64,000 nucleotides of DNA from Lutibacter oricola (GCF_900106565.1 NZ_FNNJ01000002.1:186001-250000); one strand, 5' to 3'; positions 28,845 to 36,436 are shown, counted from the first letter of the stretch. Notes: generated from the letters alone by a model not told the origin. Made by a program: numbers and translations.

Positions 28845-29540
28845 TTAACCTAATTTACTAATTTGAGTTAATTTTTTAATGTTTAAAATTTCAATTTTTC
28901 TATCGGAGACTTTTATTATTTTTTCTTTATTAAACTTAGACAATGTATTTATAACACTTTCTTTAGAATAGCCTAACATATTAGCCAAATCTTTTCGTAC
29001 CATTGGAATAGTAAACGAGTTTGAATTGTAAACTTTTGCAAAATCTAATAGTATTAAGGATAACGCACCATCAATATTTTTTTGAGATAGGGTAGTTATG
29101 CGGTGCAAAAGTCCGTTTGAAACACCAGACATATGCTTAATTAAATTTAAAGCAAATTCTCCATTTGTTGAAATAAATTTTTCAAAAATGCTTTTTTCAA
29201 TAAAACTTACTTTAGTTTTTTCTAGGGCTGTTGCAGTAAAATCGAATTTTTCAAAAGCAAAACAACAAACTATTCCTATAAATGAGTGAGGTTCAACTAA
29301 GCCAACAGTAAAAGGTTTCCCCTCATTAACCATTTCTAGTTTTACCAATCCGCTATTTAAATATAAAACGTTGTTAACTAGCATACCACGTTTAATTATG
29401 GTTTCTCCAGCTTTAAATTCAATATCGGTTTTATGTTCAATTAATTCGTTTTTTTCAGTATCACTTAGCTTATTTAAGCTCTCTTTTGCGTTTAAAAACG
29501 TATAATCGAAGTTAGTTTCTTTTTGTAAAAAATCAGGCAT
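28845..29540 (-). CDS. Crp/Fnr-family transcriptional regulator
   Basis: 231 residues. The cyclic-nucleotide-binding-like domain spans about 35-140 (FKAGETIIKRGMLVNNVLYLNSGLVKL). The winged HTH_Crp domain is about 155-225, with the recognition helix region MLGYSKESVINTLSKF. There is no N-terminal Cys cluster as in oxygen-sensing FNR; the only Cys pair is GIVCCFAF near residue 91. So the signal is unknown and could be a nucleotide, heme or redox effector. The promoter carries two phased repeats. It is cotranscribed with the YfiT-like gene. Confidence 0.88.
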   Translation of the reverse strand: MPDFLQKETNFDYTFLNAKESLNKLSDTEKNELIEHKTDIEFKAGETIIKRGMLVNNVLYLNSGLVKLEMVNEGKPFTVGLVEPHSFIGIVCCFAFEKFDFTATALEKTKVSFIEKSIFEKFISTNGEFALNLIKHMSGVSNGLLHRITTLSQKNIDGALSLILLDFAKVYNSNSFTIPMVRKDLANMLGYSKESVINTLSKFNKEKIIKVSDRKIEILNIKKLTQISKLG

Positions 29541-29545
29541 AGCAG

Positions 29546-29588
29546 TAAACGTATTAAAATTACATTCTAACAGATGTAAAATTACATC
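29546..29588 (-). promoter_or_regulatory. Crp/Fnr gene promoter with two phased operator-like repeats
   Basis: Minus strand -7 candidate TACGTTTA (29546-29553; 7 of 8 with TAnnTTTG). Upstream lie two copies of TAAAATTACAT (29555-29565 and 29577-29587), 22 nt apart, about two helical turns. The second is part of a 7-bp inverted repeat GATGTAA-aa-TTACATC (29573-29588) centred near -40 from the inferred start. This suggests autoregulation. Confidence 0.45.
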
Positions 29589-29624
29589 ATTATTTAATAA
29601 AAACTAATTTAATTTCTATTAAAT

Positions 29625-29647
29625 ATACGAATGTAAAAAATTCGTAT
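29625..29647. repeat. Inverted repeat between the Crp/Fnr gene and small membrane gene
   Basis: ATACGAAT-gtaaaaa-ATTCGTAT, perfect 8-bp arms. It has no poly-T tail, so it is more like an operator or cruciform than a terminator. Confidence 0.5.
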
Positions 29648-29805
29648 CTACAAAAATAGCATGTTACTTTTACTATGTAATAAGTTCTTAAATAATTGAA
29701 GTGTTTATATGTTTTGTTTTAGTCGATAGAATTTAAACTATTCTAAAAAATTTAGAAACTATTATATTGTTTGTTTAATTGTTTGTGTAACCTAAAGCTA
29801 TAGTC

Positions 29806-30042
29806 ATGAAAGATATTCTTTTAAAATCGTTAGTAATAATTCCAGTTATTGCTTTTGTTGATTATTTGATAATGATTCTCGTTGGGTGTACAAGTTGTTT
29901 ATTTGGTTTTAAAGACAATTTTTATGAATGTACGTTTTGTACTATCGGTAAAATTGTACTTGTGGCATCTGTTTTGACTTTTTTGGTTATTATATTTAAG
30001 GACACAATGTCATTATTTAATAATAAAAAACAGGTTTGTTAA
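29806..30042 (+). CDS. Small two-helix membrane protein with Cys motifs
   Basis: 78 residues. Two hydrophobic helices (about 6-28 and 48-65) flank a loop with four Cys: CTSC and CTFC (CxxC-like spacing), and a fifth Cys is the last residue. The loop placement suggests a disulfide or metal site on one side of the membrane. I do not recognise the family. It is divergent from the Crp/Fnr regulator and has a clean terminator after it, which supports a real gene. Confidence 0.55.
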   Translation: MKDILLKSLVIIPVIAFVDYLIMILVGCTSCLFGFKDNFYECTFCTIGKIVLVASVLTFLVIIFKDTMSLFNNKKQVC

Positions 30043-30118
30043 TAGCTTATTAACTATTAGCTTGAAATTACACAAAATCATAATTTGTTTTTATAATACA
30101 TTAAGATATTATATAACA

Positions 30119-30153
30119 AAAAAGCATTGACTTTTTAAAGTCAATGCTTTTTG
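30119..30153. terminator. Bidirectional terminator
   Basis: AAAGCATTGACTTT / AAAGTCAATGCTTT (30121-30134 with 30137-30150) is a long perfect stem with A- and T-rich flanks. It is between the small membrane gene (+) and the prolyl isomerase gene (-). Confidence 0.88.
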
Positions 30154-30171
30154 ATTTTTTATAGAATAGGA

Positions 30172-31104
30172 TTATTTAACATCCATTAATTCAACATCAA
30201 AAATTAAAGTTGCATCTGGAGGAATAACACCACCTGCACCTTGACTACCATAAGCCAAATTAGAAGGAATTACTAAACGAGCTTTATCTCCAACTTTTAA
30301 TAATTGAATACCTTCATCCCAACCAGGAATTACTTGACCTACACCAATAGTAAAATCGATTGGTTGTTTACGTTGGTATGATGAATCAAAAACTTGTCCG
30401 TCTACTAATTGACCTTTGTAATGTACAGAAACTCCAGCACCTTTTGTAGCAGGTTTTCCATTACCTTCTTGTAGAATTTTGTAACGTAAACCACTTGGAG
30501 TTTCATCATAACCTTTAGCTATTTTATCCATTGCTTCTTTAGCAGCTTTTTTAGCTTCAGCTTCTCTTTTTTCTCTAGAACCTTCAAAAACTCTAAAAGC
30601 TTCAACTGCGTTAAATTTCTCAGCAGCTTCACCAACTCTTGTAATTTCAATAGATTCTAATATATCGTCTTGAGCAACAGCATTAACAACATCTTGCCCT
30701 TCAACAACTTTACCAAAAACAGTATGTTTGTTATCTAACCAAGGAGTTGGAACATGTGTAATAAAAAACTGACTTCCATTAGAAGCAGGTCCTGAGTTTG
30801 CCATAGACAAAATTCCAGGAACATCATGTTTTAATTCTGGGTGAAACTCATCATCAAAGCTATATCCAGGAGAACCTGTTCCAGTTCCTTGTGGACAACC
30901 ACCTTGAATCATAAAGTCTGCAATTACTCTATGAAATTTTAAACCATTGTAATAAGGAGTTCCTTGTGGTTTAGATCCGTTTTCTAAATTTCCTTCAGCT
31001 AAAGCAACAAAGTTACCAACTGTACCAGGAGTTTTTTCAAATTCTAAGTTTACTAAAATAGCACCTTTAGAAGTGTTAAATTTTGCGTATAATCCGTTAT
31101 TCAT
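30172..31104 (-). CDS. Dual-domain peptidyl-prolyl isomerase (cyclophilin-FKBP fusion)
   Basis: 310 residues from the ATG at 31104; the longer reading from 31146 crosses the promoter box and is rejected. The cyclophilin domain occupies about 5-155 (KFHRVIADFMIQGG, SNGSQFFITHVPTPWLDNKHTVFG). A charged Ala/Lys/Glu-rich helix links it to a C-terminal FKBP domain from about 200 (YKGQLVDGQVFDSSYQRKQP, VIPGWDEGIQLLKVGDKARL). Both active-site sets look intact. No signal peptide is seen, so it likely works in the cytoplasm. Cyclophilin-FKBP dual immunophilins are known in a few bacteria including flavobacteria. Confidence 0.9.
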   Translation of the reverse strand: MNNGLYAKFNTSKGAILVNLEFEKTPGTVGNFVALAEGNLENGSKPQGTPYYNGLKFHRVIADFMIQGGCPQGTGTGSPGYSFDDEFHPELKHDVPGILSMANSGPASNGSQFFITHVPTPWLDNKHTVFGKVVEGQDVVNAVAQDDILESIEITRVGEAAEKFNAVEAFRVFEGSREKREAEAKKAAKEAMDKIAKGYDETPSGLRYKILQEGNGKPATKGAGVSVHYKGQLVDGQVFDSSYQRKQPIDFTIGVGQVIPGWDEGIQLLKVGDKARLVIPSNLAYGSQGAGGVIPPDATLIFDVELMDVK

Positions 31105-31127
31105 TTTCTTGTTTTTTAAAAGCGTTG

Positions 31128-31135
31128 CAAAGATA
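31128..31135 (-). promoter_or_regulatory. -7 box upstream of the prolyl isomerase gene
   Basis: Minus strand TATCTTTG, an exact TAnnTTTG match, 23 nt before the chosen ATG. Confidence 0.5.
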
Positions 31136-31184
31136 CATACTTTCAATTGATATAAAAGTATATTAGTTGTTTTCTATTATGAAT

Positions 31185-31215
31185 GAAAAAAACCTACTAA
31201 AAAGCAGGTTTTTAA
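31185..31215 (-). terminator. Terminator after the small lipoprotein gene
   Basis: AAAAACCT ... AGGTTTTT stem (about 31188-31195 with 31206-31213) flanked by A and T runs, downstream of the 53-residue lipoprotein gene on minus. Confidence 0.65.
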
Positions 31216-31235
31216 ATATTTATGTATTTTTAAAA

Positions 31236-31397
31236 CTATTTAGCTTCTGCAATAATAGTAGTTTGAGTTTTTGAAATTGTCTGCTCTATTTTTTGAGCAT
31301 CACTAGTTAAACCACAACCTCCTTTTTTAGCTCCGCAAGCTATAAATAAAGTTGAAACTAATGCAAATATTACTAATTTTAACGTTTTACTTTTCAT
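31236..31397 (-). CDS. Small lipoprotein (53 residues)
   Basis: Reads MKSKTLKLVIFALVSTLF then IAC: a standard lipoprotein signal with lipobox Cys at 21. The mature part is only 33 residues, starting CGAKKGGCG and then a helical Gln/Lys/Thr tail. It has an ATG start and is followed by a hairpin terminator, which supports it as a gene. It lies 40 nt downstream of the udp stop on the same strand and is probably cotranscribed. No family recognised. Confidence 0.6.
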   Translation of the reverse strand: MKSKTLKLVIFALVSTLFIACGAKKGGCGLTSDAQKIEQTISKTQTTIIAEAK

Positions 31398-31437
31398 TTA
31401 TGTGTTTTTTAGATAACGTAAAATAAAATATTTTATT

Positions 31438-32310
31438 TTACTGTGCTAATTTATTTAAAGTGTAAATTATTAATTCTTCAACCGGTTTGTACGGATCTTC
31501 GCTAAAAGTTCCGTTAGCTCTATTGGCAATAATAGCATTCATAGAACAAGCATTATGACCTAATAGTTTAGATAACCCATAAATGGCTGAAGTTTCCATT
31601 TCTAAATTAGTAATTCTTACACCGTTATATTCAAAATTATCAATTTTATTATTTAAATCAGGATCTTGAATAGGTAACCTTAAAACTCTTCCTTGAGGTC
31701 CGTAAAACCCAACAGCTGTAGCGGTTACACCTTGAAAAACTTTATCTCCAGATAATTTAGTTTGAAGCTCTCTACTGTTTTTTACAATATAAGGCCTCGC
31801 TTTTCTTGGGCTCCAATTAGTATGTTTAATAAAGGCATCTTCAAAATCACTTTCTAATACTTCATCACAATCATAAGAAAGCAGCATACCATCAAAACCT
31901 AATCCGTATTTAGCTAATACAAAGCTATCTACAGGAATATCTGCTTGTAAAGAACCGGAAGTTCCAATTCTAACAATGTTTAATTTTGTATGCTCTTTTA
32001 AAGGTACACGGTTTATTAAATCTATATTTACCAAAGCATCTAACTCATTCATTACAATGTCAATATTATCTGGTCCAATACCAGTAGACATTACAGAAAT
32101 TCTTTTGCCTTTATAAGTACCTGTTATGGTTTTAAATTCTCTTTTTTGAGTTTCAAATTCGATTGAATCAAAATGTTTAGAAATTTTTGCTACTCTATTC
32201 TGATCACCTACAAAAATAATGTCTTTTGCAATATGTTCAGGTTTTAAATTTAAGTGGTATATACTACCGTCTGGGTTCAGTATTAATTCTGAAGGAGCTA
32301 TTTTATTCAT
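31438..32310 (-). CDS. Nucleoside phosphorylase, probably uridine phosphorylase
   Basis: 290 residues, NP-I family. The phosphate-binding RIGTSGSLQADIPVDSFV region is near residue 112, and the C-terminal MTSAIYGLSKLLGH-like element is read as NLEMETSAIYGL, which holds the substrate-contacting Glu/Met. The long N-terminus (HLNLKPEHIAKDIIFVGDQNRV) fits the Udp subgroup rather than purine phosphorylases. It splits uridine to uracil and ribose-1-phosphate for salvage. The next gene upstream (SUI1) ends 8 nt before it. Confidence 0.85.
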   Translation of the reverse strand: MNKIAPSELILNPDGSIYHLNLKPEHIAKDIIFVGDQNRVAKISKHFDSIEFETQKREFKTITGTYKGKRISVMSTGIGPDNIDIVMNELDALVNIDLINRVPLKEHTKLNIVRIGTSGSLQADIPVDSFVLAKYGLGFDGMLLSYDCDEVLESDFEDAFIKHTNWSPRKARPYIVKNSRELQTKLSGDKVFQGVTATAVGFYGPQGRVLRLPIQDPDLNNKIDNFEYNGVRITNLEMETSAIYGLSKLLGHNACSMNAIIANRANGTFSEDPYKPVEELIIYTLNKLAQ

Positions 32311-32318
32311 ATATAATA

Positions 32319-32669
32319 TTATCCGCCTACGCGTTTTACGTTATATCCATCCTTTTTAAGGATTTCCATTATTTTATCTCTAAATTTTCCTTGTATTATT
32401 ATTTCACCATCTTTTACACTACCACCAACACCACACTTTTGTTTTAGCATTTTACCTAATGCTTTTAAATCTTGATCACTACCTTCAAAACCAGTAATTA
32501 CTGTAACTGTTTTACCGCCACGGCCTTTGTTCGAAAAAAGCGCTTCTAAGTATTGTTGTTTTGGTTGAAGTGTTTCTTGTTCTTCATTTTGATCGTATTC
32601 AAATTCGTTATTTGTTGAAAAAACAAAACCGCCAAGATCTTCTAAACTATTTAATTTTTTTTTACCCAT
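32319..32669 (-). CDS. SUI1/YciH-family translation initiation factor-like protein
   Basis: 116 residues from the ATG at 32669 (MGKKKLNSLEDLGGFVFSTN); the upstream 23-codon extension is not conserved-looking and overlaps the preceding gene's frame. The SUI1 domain is about residues 42-115, with VTVITGFEG, LKQKCGVGGSVKDGEIIIQG and the closing GYNVKRVGG. Bacterial YciH resembles eIF1 and may discriminate start codons. It lies 8 nt upstream of the nucleoside phosphorylase gene. Confidence 0.9.
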   Translation of the reverse strand: MGKKKLNSLEDLGGFVFSTNNEFEYDQNEEQETLQPKQQYLEALFSNKGRGGKTVTVITGFEGSDQDLKALGKMLKQKCGVGGSVKDGEIIIQGKFRDKIMEILKKDGYNVKRVGG

Positions 32670-32712
32670 TTGATTTGTGAAAAAATAAGACTCAAAAATA
32701 CGGAATCTTTCT

Positions 32713-32883
32713 TTATTTTTTAATTTTATTCCAAGCAAAAATTAATACAGCTATAGTTTCAAAAACTAAACCAATGGCCATTACAATATTTGCTTGTGGA
32801 TTATTGGCTATTTTTAATATTGCACCTCCTACAAGTAGAAAAATACCGAATGTAAATACTGAAATTACTTTTTTTGAAATCAT
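32713..32883 (-). CDS. Small two-helix membrane protein resembling the GldL N-terminus
   Basis: 56 residues (MISKKVISVFTFGIF...AWNKIKK). Two hydrophobic helices, about 6-25 and 33-51, are joined by a short loop with NNPQAN. The pattern V-x-G-A-x-x-K-I...G-L-x-x-E resembles the membrane hairpin that opens the gliding protein GldL, but only that hairpin exists here. Its ATG overlaps the stop of the oxygenase gene (ATGA), so translation is coupled. The similarity is by eye and uncertain. Confidence 0.6.
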   Translation of the reverse strand: MISKKVISVFTFGIFLLVGGAILKIANNPQANIVMAIGLVFETIAVLIFAWNKIKK

Positions 32884-33827
32884 TTTAATAAGCCTAATTC
32901 TCTTAAACGTTCATTTAAAAATTCACCAGCAGTAATATCTTCATATACTTTTGGTCTTGTTTCATCAATACATTCAGGTAAACAATTTAGTTTCATTTCA
33001 CTAATTGGGTGGGTAAAAAACGGTATTGAATAACGAGGTTTGCCCCAATCTTCTCTAGGTGGGTTAACAACTCTATGTATTGTTGATCGTAATTTATTGT
33101 TAGTTAAACGTTCTAGCATATCACCAACATTAATAACTAATTGGTCGGGTAGTGCAGTTACTGCAATCCAATCTCCTTGTTTATTTTGAACTTCTAAACC
33201 AGAAGCCGAAGCACCCATTAATAGGGTTATTAAATTTATATCTCCATGCGCAGCGGCTCTAACAGCTCCTTTTGGTTCTCCTTTAATAGGAGGATAGTGT
33301 ATAGGGCGTAAAATACTATTTCCGTTGGTTACATATTTATCGAAATAGTTTTCTTCTAAGCCAATATATAAAGCTAAAGAACGTAGCACATAAATTGCTG
33401 TTTTTTCTAACATTTTATAGGTTTCCATTCCTGTTTTGTTGAAATTTTCAATTTCCGTTACTTCAACATTATTCGGGTATTCAGCTTTTAACTTATCGTT
33501 TCCAATAACATCTTGACCAAAGTGCCAAAACTCTTTTAAATCTCCTTCTTTTTTTCCTTTCGCACTTTCTTTTCCAAAGGATGTATAGCCACGTTGTCCT
33601 CCAATTCCATCAATTTCATAAGACTCTTTTACTTCTTCAGGAAGGTCGAAAAAGGCAGTTACTTCTTTATATAAATTGGCAGTAAGTTCGTCGCTTAAAA
33701 AATGGCCACGTAAAGCTACAAAGCCAATTTCTTCATAAGCTTCACCAATTTGTTTAATAAATTTTTGCTTTCTGTTTTCATCACCCGATATAAAATCAGA
33801 TAAATCTACACTTGGTATATTTTGCAT
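32880..33827 (-). CDS. Isopenicillin-N-synthase-like 2-oxoglutarate/Fe(II) oxygenase
   Basis: 315 residues. The N-terminal DIOX_N region reads IPSVDLSDFISGD. The iron site H-x-D...H is seen in AAHGDINLITLL (about residue 196) and STIHRVVNPP (about 251), with the 2-oxoglutarate arginine in PRYSIPFF. This family includes ACC oxidase-like, flavone-type and many bacterial enzymes; the substrate cannot be read. There are no NRPS or beta-lactam genes nearby, so an antibiotic role is unlikely. It is coupled by ATGA to the small membrane protein. Confidence 0.86.
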   Translation of the reverse strand: MQNIPSVDLSDFISGDENRKQKFIKQIGEAYEEIGFVALRGHFLSDELTANLYKEVTAFFDLPEEVKESYEIDGIGGQRGYTSFGKESAKGKKEGDLKEFWHFGQDVIGNDKLKAEYPNNVEVTEIENFNKTGMETYKMLEKTAIYVLRSLALYIGLEENYFDKYVTNGNSILRPIHYPPIKGEPKGAVRAAAHGDINLITLLMGASASGLEVQNKQGDWIAVTALPDQLVINVGDMLERLTNNKLRSTIHRVVNPPREDWGKPRYSIPFFTHPISEMKLNCLPECIDETRPKVYEDITAGEFLNERLRELGLLK

Positions 33828-33866
33828 TTTTTTAATAGTTAGGTTAACTTTTTAAAAATACAAAAT

Positions 33867-34580
33867 TTATTTAGTTTTCTTAAAAATAGGAATTAAATAG
33901 CTAATTGTATAGTTAAAACCAATTCCCATATCGTTATCAAACACTCTATTAAAGCCAGGAATGTAAAGGTTTCTAAAGTTTTCTGGTTCTTTACTACTAA
34001 TTAATTTGTTAACGGAAATTGAACCTCCTAAGTAAAGGTTTCTAAAGGTTTCAACTTTCATACCAAAAAGGAATTCTACCCAGTGTGCAGATAGGTCTTT
34101 AAACTCAGTACCAACTTCAACTAAATCGCCTTCAAAATATGTTCCATAGGCATTAGGTGTGTAGCTGTTTAATGTTTGGTTAAACATACTAAAACCATAA
34201 CGCATACCTACATAAATTTCATTATTCATTCCTTTCCAATTTTCATAAGCATTGTAATTTACACCTAATTTAATGTAAGTTCCATCTGTAGTGAAATTTA
34301 AATAATCTTCATCTCTAGTTTTATCGCTATAGCCCAATTCAACAGCAGCATATAAATTTTTAGAAATATTTACATCTGCAGTTATTTCAAGTTCAGAGAG
34401 GTCATCTTTAATTTGAGAAAGAATAGGCTTACTTATATCTATACCAACTCTTAAATTGTATTTTTTAACAGCGGCAATTGTATCTGTTTCTTCAGTTGAT
34501 AATTCGGTTTTATCTTGCGCAAAAGTAGTTGCACAAGTTAAAATACTAATGAGTAATATGTATATGTGCAGTTTGTTCAT
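33867..34580 (-). CDS. DUF6048 family outer-membrane-like protein
   Basis: 237 residues. Signal peptide 1-21 (MNKLHIYILLISILTCATTFA). The rest is rich in alternating beta pattern and aromatic residues with a C-terminal strand ending in IGFNYTISYLIPIFKKTK, so a small beta-barrel is likely. It overlaps the DUF6452 gene upstream by 35 nt, in the DUF6452-DUF6048 pair that recurs in Bacteroidota next to rlmD. The family name is from memory of this arrangement; the function is unknown. Confidence 0.68.
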   Translation of the reverse strand: MNKLHIYILLISILTCATTFAQDKTELSTEETDTIAAVKKYNLRVGIDISKPILSQIKDDLSELEITADVNISKNLYAAVELGYSDKTRDEDYLNFTTDGTYIKLGVNYNAYENWKGMNNEIYVGMRYGFSMFNQTLNSYTPNAYGTYFEGDLVEVGTEFKDLSAHWVEFLFGMKVETFRNLYLGGSISVNKLISSKEPENFRNLYIPGFNRVFDNDMGIGFNYTISYLIPIFKKTK

Positions 34581-34995
34581 GATTAATTATCGTATCAATT
34601 AAAGTAACATTGTTTATCCATTCATTTGTAGTCTCAACTTCTACATTTTCAAAGTCAAATTTATAACCACAAGAACGCGAAACATATATTTCATTTCTGG
34701 TGTAGTTTACAGTTATTTGGTCTACAAGGCTATTTGTTCTAATATTGTAGACAGTTGTGTTATTATTTAAATCGAGAGGAAGGTAAATAGAGTCTAATGA
34801 TTTACTAGTGTAAATACTATCCATACCTTCAGCCCAAACGTCCATACTGGTTACTTTTTTCTTATCAGTTAAAGTGTCTTTATTATAAAAACTTATAATT
34901 AGGTTAGGAGTAGTGCCATCAAGACATATATCATCTTTCTCACAACTTAAAATAGCTGCAATGCTAACAATAATTACTATTAAATATTTTTTCAT
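34546..34995 (-). CDS. DUF6452 family lipoprotein
   Basis: 149 residues. The lipoprotein signal ends in AILSC (Cys18), and the next residues EKDDICLDGTTPNLIISFY match the DUF6452 opening as I recall it. A later SRSCGYKFDFENVEV supplies another conserved Cys. It lies 9 nt after rlmD and overlaps DUF6048 by 35 nt, so the three form one transcript. Function unknown; the pair with DUF6048 suggests an outer-membrane partner. Confidence 0.68.
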   Translation of the reverse strand: MKKYLIVIIVSIAAILSCEKDDICLDGTTPNLIISFYNKDTLTDKKKVTSMDVWAEGMDSIYTSKSLDSIYLPLDLNNNTTVYNIRTNSLVDQITVNYTRNEIYVSRSCGYKFDFENVEVETTNEWINNVTLIDTIINHEQTAHIHITH

Positions 34996-35004
34996 TTTAT
35001 TGAA

Positions 35005-36414
35005 TTATTTCAATTCTAAAAGCACAACATTTTCTACGTGATGTGTTTGTGGAAACATATCTACAGCTTGTGTTTTTACTATTTTATATGCATCTTTCAT
35101 TAAAGCTAAATCTCGAGCTTGCGTTGCAGAGTTACAGCTTACATAAACAATACGTTTTGGTGCAATTTCTAAAATTTTTGCTACAACATTTTTATGCATT
35201 CCATCTCTAGGAGGATCAGTAATAATAACATCTGCTTTTCCGTGTTTTTTAATAAATTGATCATTAAACACATCTTTCATATCACCTGCATAAAACTCAA
35301 CGTTATTTATGTTATTAAATTGTGCGTTTAGTTTAGCGTCTTTTATAGCGTCTGGTACAGCTTCAACACCAATTACTTTACCTGCTTGTTTTGCTACAAA
35401 TTGTGCAATTGTACCAGTACCTGTATAAAAATCGTACACAGTTTCGTTACCTGTTAGGCCAGCAAAATCTCTTGTTATTTTGTATAATTCGTATGCTTGA
35501 GTAGAATTTGTTTGATAAAATGATTTTGGTCCAATTTTAAATTTTAAACCTTCCATTTCTTCAAATATATGATCTCTACCTTTAAATAAGATAATATCTT
35601 GATCATATAATGTATCGTTTGCTTTGCTATTTATTACATATTGTAATGAAGTAATTTCTGGAAATTTATCAGCTAAAGCATTTAATAAGTTTTCTCTATT
35701 TTCTTTTTGTTCTTCAAACAATTGAAAAACAATCATAATTTCTCCGGTAGATGAAGTTCTAATCATCATAGTACGTAAAAAACCAGATTGCTCTCTTGGG
35801 TTGAAAAATTCTAAGTTATGTTCTAAACCATAGGCTTTTACAAAATTTCTAATTTGGTTTGAAGGATCTTCTTGTAAATGACATTTTTCAATATCTAAAA
35901 TTTTATCCCACATACCTGCAATATGAAAACCAAAGGCATTGCGATTGTCAATTTCTTGGTCAGAATTAATTTCTTCTAGAGTTAACCAACGGCTATTAGA
36001 AAAAGAAAACTCCATTTTATTTCGATAAAAGTATGTTTTTTCACAGCCAAGAATAGGAGTAACTTCAGGCAATTCTAAATGCCCAATTCTAATTAAATTG
36101 TTTGTAACTTCATTTTCTTTATAAGCAAGTTGATGCTCATAAGCCATATTTTGCCATTTACAACCACCGCAGTGTTCAAAATGATCACAAGCAGGCTCGG
36201 TTCTTTTGTCAGAATATTTATGAAATTTTATAGCTGTACCTTCAAAGTAAGCTTTACGTTTTTTACCTGTTCTTATATCTACAATATCTCCAGGTACTGT
36301 ATTTGTTAAAAATATTACACGTCCGTCAGGAGCTTTAGCAACAGTTTTACCTCTTGCACCAGCATCAATAACTTCAATATTTTCAAAAATAAGTTGTTTC
36401 TTTTTTCTTGCCAT
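35005..36414 (-). CDS. rlmD: 23S rRNA (uracil-1939-C5)-methyltransferase RlmD
   Basis: 469 residues from the ATG at 36414; a longer reading to 36438 would run through the promoter. An N-terminal TRAM domain (about 10-65, DAGARGKTVAKAPDGRVIFL), then the Fe-S cysteines in CDHFEHCGGCKWQ and a late IEKCHLQ, and the SAM motif VYDFYTGTGTIAQ. The catalytic loop is VSCNSATQARDL. It methylates U1939 (or U747-type) of 23S rRNA. The start codon is 4 nt after a -7 box. Confidence 0.94.
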   Translation of the reverse strand: MARKKKQLIFENIEVIDAGARGKTVAKAPDGRVIFLTNTVPGDIVDIRTGKKRKAYFEGTAIKFHKYSDKRTEPACDHFEHCGGCKWQNMAYEHQLAYKENEVTNNLIRIGHLELPEVTPILGCEKTYFYRNKMEFSFSNSRWLTLEEINSDQEIDNRNAFGFHIAGMWDKILDIEKCHLQEDPSNQIRNFVKAYGLEHNLEFFNPREQSGFLRTMMIRTSSTGEIMIVFQLFEEQKENRENLLNALADKFPEITSLQYVINSKANDTLYDQDIILFKGRDHIFEEMEGLKFKIGPKSFYQTNSTQAYELYKITRDFAGLTGNETVYDFYTGTGTIAQFVAKQAGKVIGVEAVPDAIKDAKLNAQFNNINNVEFYAGDMKDVFNDQFIKKHGKADVIITDPPRDGMHKNVVAKILEIAPKRIVYVSCNSATQARDLALMKDAYKIVKTQAVDMFPQTHHVENVVLLELK

Positions 36415-36418
36415 TATG

Positions 36419-36426
36419 CAAATGTA
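36419..36426 (-). promoter_or_regulatory. -7 box upstream of rlmD
   Basis: Minus strand TACATTTG, an exact TAnnTTTG match, ending 4 nt before the rlmD ATG. A leaderless transcript is likely if it is used. Confidence 0.5.
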
Positions 36427-36436
36427 CATTTTTAGC

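Noticed and set aside
29741-29757. TTCTAAA-aaa-TTTAGAA as a terminator for the small membrane gene
   Set aside because: It is upstream of that gene and has no T run; kept only as a possible operator.
31105-31146. N-terminal extension of the prolyl isomerase
   Set aside because: It contains the exact -7 box at 31128-31135, and the ATG at 31104 begins the conserved cyclophilin domain.
32880-33827. Antibiotic (beta-lactam) biosynthesis from the isopenicillin-N-synthase-like gene
   Set aside because: There is no ACV synthetase or other pathway gene nearby; the fold is used by many enzymes.
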